DNA of 8,211 nt, from contig JALHSX010000172.1 of assembly GCA_022865445.1 (NCBI GenBank), positions 1 through 8,211 on the forward strand. Direction: 5' to 3'. Of this stretch, positions 1 through 5,809 are shown piece after piece; position 1 is the first letter of the stretch; each line of letters opens with the position of its first letter. The stretch comes from Thermoplasmata archaeon (GTDB lineage Archaea; Thermoplasmatota; Thermoplasmata; UBA10834). The notes below the pieces were generated by a model. The model was not told where the DNA came from and did not search any database. It saw only the letters and a list, made by a program, of their open reading frames with translations. The translations under genes and the position numbers were made by a program.

Positions 1-96
1 AACGTTTTCCAGCACGACGACGTAGTGGGCATCACGAAGGCCCTTGGACGGATAGTATTCGAGGGTATGCGGCCTCAGGATGACTATAGGCGGTGA
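1..96 (+). CDS. 2-amino-3,7-dideoxy-D-threo-hept-6-ulosonate (ADH) synthase, C-terminal end (partial)
   Basis: Only the last 31 codons are present; reading frame 1 is open from the left edge to TGA at 94-96. The peptide begins NVFQHDDVVGITKALGRIVF, which matches the C-terminal end of DhnA/FbaB-type class I aldolases. In that family an (R)N-(V/I)-FQ-H segment forms the last phosphate-binding part of the barrel and is followed by a final helix. Next to dehydroquinate synthase II this is best read as archaeal ADH synthase, which condenses L-aspartate 4-semialdehyde with 6-deoxy-5-ketofructose 1-phosphate in the alternative route to dehydroquinate. The catalytic lysine and most of the barrel lie outside the window, so a plain fructose-bisphosphate aldolase of the same family cannot be excluded from this fragment. 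The identification rests on the tail motif plus the neighbour. Its last 17 bases overlap the conventional start of the next gene. Confidence 0.8.
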   Translation, partial: NVFQHDDVVGITKALGRIVFEGMRPQDDYRR

Positions 97-1132
97 TCCA
101 ATCATTGACCGCCAGATCTGGGTTGGCGCCCTTTTCCAGCCCGGCAGTGATAGCAGGAAGAAGATTGTTCTCTCAGCACTAGAGAATGGCTTCGACACCG
201 TCGTCTTGGACAAAAGAGATACTCGTTTCACCAGCCTTGGTCGGTTCAGAGCACTCACGCTGGAAGGAAAGGAATTCCTAGAAGACGGAAAACCGATCGG
301 AACCTTGGTTGAGCTCAAGACCAAGGAGGACGAGCTGAAGGCGAAGAAGCTCGCGGACAAGGCGATGGCAGTTGTGATCTCGGCCAAGAACTGGAAGATT
401 ATCCCACTCGAGAATCTGATTGTCCATTTCCAGGGATCAGGTTCCAAGTTGCTGATGCTGGCCAAGACCGCTCAGGAGGCGAAACTCTTTTTCGAGACGA
501 TGGAGCGAGGAGCTGATGGCGTCCTGTTTGTCCCCGAGAAGATCGACGAGCTGTCGAAGCTCAGGAAGCTGCTCGAAGACTCATCGCCAAGACTAGACCT
601 CAGAGAAGGCAAGATCACCTCCCTGAGACAGCTCGGACTCGGAGACAGGGTCTGCATAGACACCTGCTCCATGCTCAATGTCGGCGAGGGAATGCTGATC
701 GGGAACCAGTCCTCATGCCTGTTCCTCATTCATTCGGAGACCGTCGAATCCGAATACGCAGCCTCGAGACCGTTCAGAGTGAATGCTGGCCCTGTCCACG
801 CCTACGCGCTGATGCCGGACGGGAGCACGAGATACCTCTCAGAGCTGATGGGAGGGGACGAGGCGCTCGTCGTTGGCGCAGACGGTCACACCAGGAAGGT
901 CGTCGTAGGTAGAACGAAGGTCGAACGCAGGCCTCTGCTCCTGATCGAAGCGGATGTCAACGGCGAACGGTTCTCGACGATAGTTCAGAACGCAGAGACC
1001 ATCAGAGTCTACTCCAAGGGCAAGATAGTTTCTGTCTCGAAGCTCAAGCTCGGAGACTCAATACTGCTGAAGCTGGAAAGAGGTGGCAGACACTTCGGTA
1101 TGTATGTGAAGGAGACCATACGGGAGAAGTAG
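80..1132 (+). CDS. 3-dehydroquinate synthase II (archaeal AroB' type)
   Basis: This enzyme carries out the NAD-dependent oxidative deamination and cyclisation of ADH to 3-dehydroquinate, replacing bacterial AroB in many archaea. The whole 350-residue protein fits the family (about 320-390 residues). Conserved segments, numbered from the ATG at 80, are the WKIIPLENLI block (105-114), the GDRVCIDTCSMLNVGEGML block (188-206), the RPFRVNAGPVHAY block (230-242) with RYLSEL just after it, the VGRTKVERRPL region (276-286), and QNAETIR near 303-309. No family block is missing. The ATG at 80 overlaps the upstream gene and has no well-spaced ribosome site. The family normally begins only a few residues before the first Trp (here W14), so translation may really start at ATC 101 or ATT 104, behind a near-perfect SD at 88-99. 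The next gene starts directly after the TAG stop (1130-1132). Function is near certain; only the first 7-8 residues are in doubt. Confidence 0.95.
   Translation: MTIGGDPIIDRQIWVGALFQPGSDSRKKIVLSALENGFDTVVLDKRDTRFTSLGRFRALTLEGKEFLEDGKPIGTLVELKTKEDELKAKKLADKAMAVVISAKNWKIIPLENLIVHFQGSGSKLLMLAKTAQEAKLFFETMERGADGVLFVPEKIDELSKLRKLLEDSSPRLDLREGKITSLRQLGLGDRVCIDTCSMLNVGEGMLIGNQSSCLFLIHSETVESEYAASRPFRVNAGPVHAYALMPDGSTRYLSELMGGDEALVVGADGHTRKVVVGRTKVERRPLLLIEADVNGERFSTIVQNAETIRVYSKGKIVSVSKLKLGDSILLKLERGGRHFGMYVKETIREK
88..99 (+). promoter_or_regulatory. Near-perfect Shine-Dalgarno site spanning the stop of the ADH synthase gene
   Basis: AGGCGGTGATCC matches 11 of 12 bases of the complement of the archaeal 16S rRNA 3' end (AGGAGGTGATCC). 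It lies downstream of the ATG at 80, so it cannot serve that start. Seven bases separate its GGCGG core (89-93) from ATC 101, and ten separate it from ATT 104. Both codons are in frame with dehydroquinate synthase II. The match is seen directly; use of a non-AUG codon is inferred. Confidence 0.5.
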
Positions 1133-2611
1133 ATGACCCAAATCGTTGCTTCTCTGGTTGAGGGAAGCATTGCTGGAGTTTCGGACTCGTCAAAGATCGC
1201 CTTCAGAGAGGGCGCTGACATCGTCGAGTGCAGGTTGGATCACCTCACGGGGCTCAGCCCAGAGCTCGTGTTTGAGGCTAGGAGAGCCGCGCACGGGCCA
1301 GCCATTGCGACGCTTAGGTCTAGGAAGGAGGGCGGCAGATCCGCCCTGACTGGTGCTCGAAGAGAGGCGATCCTCACAGCCGCGCTTGAGGCGGATTTCG
1401 AGTATGTCGATTTCGAGTTCGCGAATGATCGAGCGTTCCTCAAGAAAGTAGCACGTTCCGATTGGGACTCCGAGATCATCACCTCAGTCCATCTGTCCAG
1501 GCCAACAGGCAGGGCAACGATCGAGCGACGCGTTCACGATGCAGCGAGGATGGGCGACATTGCGAAGGTGGCAATGCCTTGCGAACACGCCCACGACGCG
1601 CTCATGCTCGCAAGACTGGGAACTAGTCTCTCAAAGAAAAGGTTGCGATACGTACTGATAGGAATGGGGATCCAAGGCCAGTTGACCAGAGTCTTCTCAG
1701 ACAGGATCGGTTCGTGCATGGTATATGCCTGCCTGGCTGGCAAAGAAGCAGCGCCAGGACAGCTGGATGTTGCGACCCAGCACAGTCTCCTGAACGGAGA
1801 GCGCACCATACTCGGTTTGGTAGGCCACCCAGTCTCACACTCGGTATCCAAGCCCATGCAGGAGGCGGCGATGAAGGAATTGGGGCTCGTCGGGTCCTAT
1901 CTGCCCATGGACTTCAAACCGGGAACATTCTCCAAAGGAGCGCTTTCGCTATTGAGGGACGTGGGTTTCAAAGGAGTCAACGTCACCGTCCCGCACAAGG
2001 AAAGGGCATTTGACCTGTGCGACAGGAAGGGGGAGCCCGCTAGGGCGACGGGCGCGGTCAACACGATCAGGTTCCAGGGCAAGTCATTTGTTGGAGAAAA
2101 CACCGATGTGATAGGATTCTCAGGCCTAATTGACGGAAAAATAGTAGCGACGAGAGACACAGAGGCGCTCCTAGTAGGAGCAGGCGGGGCCGCCCGGGCG
2201 GTCGTCTATGTGCTCTCGCGGCTGCAAGCGAAGATCACCATTGTTGACATAGAGAAGAAGAGGGCAGACGAACTCGCCCGCACCTTCGGAGCGAAATCGG
2301 AGTCACTGAAGAGGCTCTGGAAGTCGGGCAGGACTTTCGACCTTGTCGTGAACTGCACCCCGGTCGGCATGAAGGGCGTCCCCGGCAACCCCATCACAGC
2401 CGCACTGTTCGAACCTGGGTCGGTGTTCGTTGATATCATATTCAACCCACCGGTCACAGCCGCGATGAAGACTGCGGAACGAGCGGGGGCCAAAGTCCTG
2501 GGCGGTCTGGAGATGCTGGTACAGCAAGGTGCCGAATCGTTGAGGATCTGGACCGGCCTCGAGCCGAGAGTGGAGACGATGCGCGAAGCTGCAAGGAGGG
2601 CGCTGGAATGA
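1133..2611 (+). CDS. aroDE: Bifunctional 3-dehydroquinate dehydratase (type I) - shikimate dehydrogenase, AroD-AroE fusion
   Basis: One 492-residue chain catalyses two consecutive steps, dehydroquinate to dehydroshikimate to shikimate. Residues 1-about 222 are a type I dehydratase: ECRLD with E32, R34 and D36; catalytic His in SVH (H120); Schiff-base Lys in DIAKVAMP (K145); substrate loop MGIQGQLTR (178-186); and the APGQ signature (207-210). Residues about 226-492 are AroE: GHPVSHSVS with substrate serines S237 and S239, catalytic Lys in NVTVPHK (K289), GENTD with D325, dinucleotide loop GAGGAAR (349-355), NCTPVGM (408-413) and the Q-helix GLEMLVQQGAESL (458-470). The fusion is also known from plants, chlamydiae and some other prokaryotes. 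Oddities are SKPMQE (239-244) where SPxMHN is usual, and DIEKKR (372-377) in place of the NADP motif NRTxxR. The ATG follows the previous stop directly, with GGAGA at 1123-1127. The end shares ATGA with shikimate kinase. All catalytic residues I looked for are present in both domains. Confidence 0.96.
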   Translation: MTQIVASLVEGSIAGVSDSSKIAFREGADIVECRLDHLTGLSPELVFEARRAAHGPAIATLRSRKEGGRSALTGARREAILTAALEADFEYVDFEFANDRAFLKKVARSDWDSEIITSVHLSRPTGRATIERRVHDAARMGDIAKVAMPCEHAHDALMLARLGTSLSKKRLRYVLIGMGIQGQLTRVFSDRIGSCMVYACLAGKEAAPGQLDVATQHSLLNGERTILGLVGHPVSHSVSKPMQEAAMKELGLVGSYLPMDFKPGTFSKGALSLLRDVGFKGVNVTVPHKERAFDLCDRKGEPARATGAVNTIRFQGKSFVGENTDVIGFSGLIDGKIVATRDTEALLVGAGGAARAVVYVLSRLQAKITIVDIEKKRADELARTFGAKSESLKRLWKSGRTFDLVVNCTPVGMKGVPGNPITAALFEPGSVFVDIIFNPPVTAAMKTAERAGAKVLGGLEMLVQQGAESLRIWTGLEPRVETMREAARRALE

Positions 2612-3477
2612 TTGGCAAAGCGGCATGCAGAGGGGCCGCGACGATCGTCAACGCCATCGCGACCGGCAAGGGCGCCGCCTTCGGGATCACCCTCGAGGCC
2701 GACGCGATAGTCGAGCTGGAACTCGGCACCGGTAACATAGTCCTCAGAGGGTCGGACGAAGGGAAAGACCTGATTTCGGGGTGTGCCCGCGCCGTCGCAA
2801 CGAAGGCACTTGGAAACTCGGAAGTGACCGGCGAAGTCCATATCAAATCGGACATACCGATCTCCAGAGGTCTGAAGAGCAGCAGCGCGGTGTCGAACGC
2901 GGTTGTGCTCGCAACAGCGCGGGCGCTTGGCGCGAGTCTCACCGACACGGACCTGATCCTGACTGGCATTGAAGAATCAATGAGAGCAGGTGTGACAATA
3001 ACAGGAGCTTTCGATGACGCCTCCGCCTGCTTCTTCGGAGGGGCCGTGGTCACGGACAACAGGCGCTTCACCGTGATGCACAGGGGGACCATGGATCAAG
3101 ACCTGGAGATCATCCTTCACGTCCCCGACCGAAGAATATCGAAGGCGAGCGTCAAAGGACTTGACTTCAGTCCCATAGTGAAGGATGTCGAGAAGGCGTT
3201 GAAACTCGCGCTCGCCGGAGAGTATCTGAAGGCAATTGAGGTCAACTCCAGAGCCTATGCGAAGGTGCTCGATGTCTCCGAGGACATCGCACAGATCGCC
3301 AGGAAGAAGGGAGCGCTGGCTGCTGGAATCTCGGGAACCGGACCCGCGACTGCGATCATATGTGACCGCGCGGAAGTGGGGGAGATCCTCAAAGCTCTCC
3401 AGAAAGAAGAGGGCTCCATACTCAGGGCGCACATAAACGATACGCCAGCAAGGGAGGTGGTCCCACGTCTATTGTAG
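2608..3477 (+). CDS. aroK: Archaeal shikimate kinase (GHMP kinase superfamily)
   Basis: This enzyme phosphorylates shikimate at the 3-hydroxyl using ATP. It is unrelated to bacterial P-loop AroK and belongs with the homoserine, mevalonate and galactokinase family. The N-terminus has the family-typical TIVNAIATGKGAAFGI (12-27). The ATP-binding GHMP motif 2 is PISRGLKSSSA (84-94). ITGAFDDASACFFGG (131-145) carries the acidic pair D136/D137, and motif 3 is AGISGTGPA (239-247). The 289-residue length is usual for the archaeal enzyme. The ATG lies in an ATGA overlap with the preceding stop, and GGAGG at 2595-2599 sits 8 bases upstream, so start and translational coupling are clear. A homoserine kinase is the main alternative within the superfamily. 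The N-terminal block and the position between aroDE and aroA argue firmly for shikimate kinase. Confidence 0.95.
   Translation: MIGKAACRGAATIVNAIATGKGAAFGITLEADAIVELELGTGNIVLRGSDEGKDLISGCARAVATKALGNSEVTGEVHIKSDIPISRGLKSSSAVSNAVVLATARALGASLTDTDLILTGIEESMRAGVTITGAFDDASACFFGGAVVTDNRRFTVMHRGTMDQDLEIILHVPDRRISKASVKGLDFSPIVKDVEKALKLALAGEYLKAIEVNSRAYAKVLDVSEDIAQIARKKGALAAGISGTGPATAIICDRAEVGEILKALQKEEGSILRAHINDTPAREVVPRLL
3453..3459 (+). promoter_or_regulatory. Strong Shine-Dalgarno site for EPSP synthase, placed for a start upstream of the first GTG
   Basis: GGAGGTG, inside AGGGAGGTGG (3451-3460), is the only good ribosome site at this junction and lies within the end of the shikimate kinase gene. 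The first conventional start of the next gene, GTG 3489, is 31 bases beyond GGAGG (3453-3457), too far to be served by it. In frame, ACG 3465 lies 7 bases after GGAGG and ATT 3471 lies 13 bases after. No ATG, GTG or TTG occurs in that frame between the site and 3489. Confidence 0.6.
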
Positions 3478-3488
3478 TCAGATCTTCC

Positions 3489-4736
3489 GTGGCGAAGGGG
3501 TCGATCACCGCTCCTCCGTCGAAATCGTACACGCACAGGGCAATGGTCCTTGGAGCGCTCACTCATTCCCACTTCTCTCTAATCAATCCGCTGATGTCAG
3601 AGGACACCAGGGCCACCCTCGATGCGCTCTACGCCCTCGGCACGGAGTTCAGGAGCAACTCCAAGGGGATCCTCATCCACTGCGACAAGTTCAGGCGAGC
3701 CCCGGGAGTCATAGATGCGAAGAACTCCGGCACGACCATCAGGCTGATGGCAGGCATCGCATCGCTGCTTCCAGAGGAGACGACGCTCACAGGCGATGAG
3801 AGCCTGGCTCGAAGGCCGATGGGCCCGCTCGTGGAAGCACTGTCGCAGCTTGGCGCCAGGTGCCAATACCTCGGGAACCCAGGTAGACCTCCGCTGAAGA
3901 TCACGGGACCTGTCACCGGGAACCGAGCTGAGATTTCAGGAGATATCAGCTCCCAGTTCGTCTCCTCTCTCTTGATTGCCTGCTCTCAGAAGAGCGGAGA
4001 CACCGAGATCATTCTCAAGGGACAGCTACGGTCCAGACCGTATGTTGACATCACTCTGCAGATGCTCCGCGAGTTCGGGGCCGATGTGGAGGAGAAGGAT
4101 CCGCGCTTCTTCGTCAAAGGGACCCAAAGACTCACACGTGAGACCTACACTGTTCCGGGCGACTATTCGTCCGCTTCGTTCCCACTGGTCGCCGCAGCAA
4201 TCACTGGTGGGGAAGTGACTGTCAGAGGCCTCGATTTGGACTCACCCCAAGGCGACAAGGCCATCCTGGAGCACCTCCACTCCTTCGGAGCCAGAGTGTC
4301 CTTGGGAAAGGACTCCGCGAAGGTTTCGGGAGGAGAGCTCAAGGGAACCGAGATCGACGTGAGACACACTCCGGATTTGTTCCCAGTCCTTGCGGTCTTG
4401 GGGTCCGTGGCTTCTGGACGGACTGTTCTCAAAGGAGGAGAGAACCTCAGAGCGAAAGAGAGCGATAGGATCGCGACAACGACAACCTTCCTGCAAGACA
4501 TGGGCGCGAGGATAGTCCCGAGGGACGACGGTTGCGAAGTCGTCGGGGGCGACAAGTTGCACGGGACGACCGTCCAGACAGAGGGAGACCACAGGATACT
4601 TATGGCCGCAGCGATTGCGGGATTGGTATCCAGCTCCGAGATTAGGATTGATGACAACGATTCGTTCAACGTCTCGTACCCGGGATTCCTGAGGGACATG
4701 CATCAGCTCGGTTGTCGCATGGAGTTGAGAAAGTGA
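3489..4736 (+). CDS. aroA: 3-phosphoshikimate 1-carboxyvinyltransferase (EPSP synthase)
   Basis: EPSP synthase transfers the enolpyruvyl group of PEP to shikimate 3-phosphate. Numbering from GTG 3489, the 415-residue reading shows APPSKSYTHRA (8-18) with substrate Lys K12, NSGTTIR (79-85), ARRPMGPL (107-114), SSQFVSSLL (154-162), GDYSSASF (224-231), the catalytic Asp in HTPDLFP (D296), LRAKESDRI (320-328) with E324, and GDHRILMAAA (366-375). The coordinates use the first conventional start. The real protein is probably 6-8 residues longer: the frame upstream reads SIVVRSS before VAKGSITAPP, which is the expected first beta strand of the family, and the SD at 3453-3459 is placed for ACG 3465 or ATT 3471. 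With that start the gene overlaps the kinase gene, as at most other junctions here. The stop (4734-4736) overlaps the chorismate synthase GTG. Function is not in doubt. Confidence 0.96.
   Translation: MAKGSITAPPSKSYTHRAMVLGALTHSHFSLINPLMSEDTRATLDALYALGTEFRSNSKGILIHCDKFRRAPGVIDAKNSGTTIRLMAGIASLLPEETTLTGDESLARRPMGPLVEALSQLGARCQYLGNPGRPPLKITGPVTGNRAEISGDISSQFVSSLLIACSQKSGDTEIILKGQLRSRPYVDITLQMLREFGADVEEKDPRFFVKGTQRLTRETYTVPGDYSSASFPLVAAAITGGEVTVRGLDLDSPQGDKAILEHLHSFGARVSLGKDSAKVSGGELKGTEIDVRHTPDLFPVLAVLGSVASGRTVLKGGENLRAKESDRIATTTTFLQDMGARIVPRDDGCEVVGGDKLHGTTVQTEGDHRILMAAAIAGLVSSSEIRIDDNDSFNVSYPGFLRDMHQLGCRMELRK
4721..4724 (+). promoter_or_regulatory. Ribosome site fixing the chorismate synthase start at GTG 4733
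   Basis: GGAG lies 8 bases before GTG 4733, which overlaps the aroA stop as GTGA. An in-frame TTG at 4712 lies upstream of this site, so the site cannot serve it. Starting at 4733 gives MNEFGTRYRIGIFGTSHG, the usual N-terminus of chorismate synthase. Confidence 0.7.
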
Positions 4737-5809
4737 ACGAGTTCGGCACCAGGTATAGAATTGGGATATTCGGCACGAGCCACGGTCCTTGCGTCGGTGC
4801 CAAGATTGAGGGCTGTCCAGCTGGGTCCAGGATCTCAGAGGCTCTGATTCAGGCCGAGCTCGACCGCAGGTCTCCGGGGAAGGGCGCCATATCAACACCC
4901 CGCATGGAGCGCGACAAGCTCGAGATCATCTCTGGCTTGCGCAAGGGCAAAGCAACCGGAGGCCCAATCGTCGGTCTCGTAAGAAACGTCGATACTGACT
5001 CCTCAGCCTACGATGCGTTCCTGAGGGTGCCCAGACCTGGTCATGCGGACTACCCCGCCACCGTGAAGTACGGCGGACACCACGATCACAGAGGCGGAGG
5101 GCAGTTCTCCGGAAGGATGACCGCGGGACTGGTCATTGGAGGGGCAATCGCACGCCAAGTCCTTGAGAAGAAGGGCGTCTCGCTCCTTGCGCAGACCGTT
5201 CAGATCGGGAAGGTAGTCCTGAAGAAGGATGTACCATTCAGCATTGCGGACAAGTTTGTTCGAGCAAGTGCAGTCGGGTGCGCAGACAGAGCCACAGCTG
5301 AACAGATGAAAGAGGAGATAGCAAAGGCTCATGAGGAACGGGACAGCGTCGGAGGGGTCATCAAGTGCTCTGTCATCGGTCTGCCAGTAGGCGTCGGCGA
5401 GCCGTTCTTCGGCTCGATCGAGAGCTTGTTGTCCGCGATGATGTTCTCGATTCCAGGAGTGAAAGGGGTTGAGTTCGGCTCGGGCTTCAAGTGCGCGTCG
5501 ATGAGAGGCAGTGCGCACAACGACCAGTACATCATAAGAAACGGCAAGACCGTGACGAAGACGAACAATGCAGGAGGCATCCTTGGCGGACTGTCGAACG
5601 GGATGCCCGTCGAGTTCAGAATCGCATTCAAACCAACGTCCTCGATTGCCAGACCTCAGATGAGTGTTGACATAGTTGATCGGAAACCAGTCGAGCTCGA
5701 AATCAAGGGAAGGCACGATCCGTGCATCGTCCCTAGAGCAGTTCCAGTCGTAGAGAACTCTGCAGCCGCCGTGATCCTGGACCTCATGCTCCAAGGAGGG
5801 TTTGCATGA
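4733..5809 (+). CDS. aroC: Chorismate synthase
   Basis: This enzyme makes chorismate from EPSP by trans-1,4 elimination of phosphate and needs reduced FMN. From GTG 4733 the protein has 358 residues, a normal length. The N-terminal signature FGTSHG (13-18) contains the first invariant His (H17); most homologues read FGESHG. LDRRSPGKG (43-51) and RMERD (57-61) form the arginine-rich phosphate site. RPGHADY (101-107) carries the second invariant His (H104). The flavin loop reads HRGGGQFSGRMTA (119-131), resembling the HFSGRxTA variant of some anaerobic bacteria rather than the commoner RxSARET form. GRHDPCIVPRAVPVVE lies near the C-terminus. A TTG at 4712 would add seven residues, SHGVEK after the initiator, that have no family counterpart, so I reject it. 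The final ATGA is shared with the next gene. No flavin reductase domain is fused, so FMNH2 must come from elsewhere. Confidence 0.96.
   Translation: MNEFGTRYRIGIFGTSHGPCVGAKIEGCPAGSRISEALIQAELDRRSPGKGAISTPRMERDKLEIISGLRKGKATGGPIVGLVRNVDTDSSAYDAFLRVPRPGHADYPATVKYGGHHDHRGGGQFSGRMTAGLVIGGAIARQVLEKKGVSLLAQTVQIGKVVLKKDVPFSIADKFVRASAVGCADRATAEQMKEEIAKAHEERDSVGGVIKCSVIGLPVGVGEPFFGSIESLLSAMMFSIPGVKGVEFGSGFKCASMRGSAHNDQYIIRNGKTVTKTNNAGGILGGLSNGMPVEFRIAFKPTSSIARPQMSVDIVDRKPVELEIKGRHDPCIVPRAVPVVENSAAAVILDLMLQGGFA

Noticed and set aside
80..96. Frameshift or assembly error where the ADH synthase end overlaps the next frame
   Set aside because: Both frames keep family-typical sequence up to their natural ends, and short overlaps occur at most junctions in this operon, so no frameshift is needed.
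2206..3092. Two overlapping minus-strand open frames of about 211-212 codons opposite aroDE and shikimate kinase
   Set aside because: They span two unrelated sense genes and overlap each other, and the translations are low-complexity with no motif. They are shadows of the sense codon pattern.
3478..3488. Short gap between shikimate kinase and EPSP synthase as a regulatory or promoter region
   Set aside because: It is only 11 bases, contains no TATA-like element, and its sequence reads in frame as the likely N-terminus of EPSP synthase.
4712..4732. TTG 4712 as the chorismate synthase start
   Set aside because: It adds seven residues with no family counterpart and lies upstream of the ribosome site at 4721-4724. 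GTG 4733 gives the standard N-terminus and a GTGA overlap.
4242..4898. 218-codon minus-strand frame opposite aroA and aroC
   Set aside because: It crosses the junction of two well-supported sense genes and has no recognisable protein features or ribosome site.
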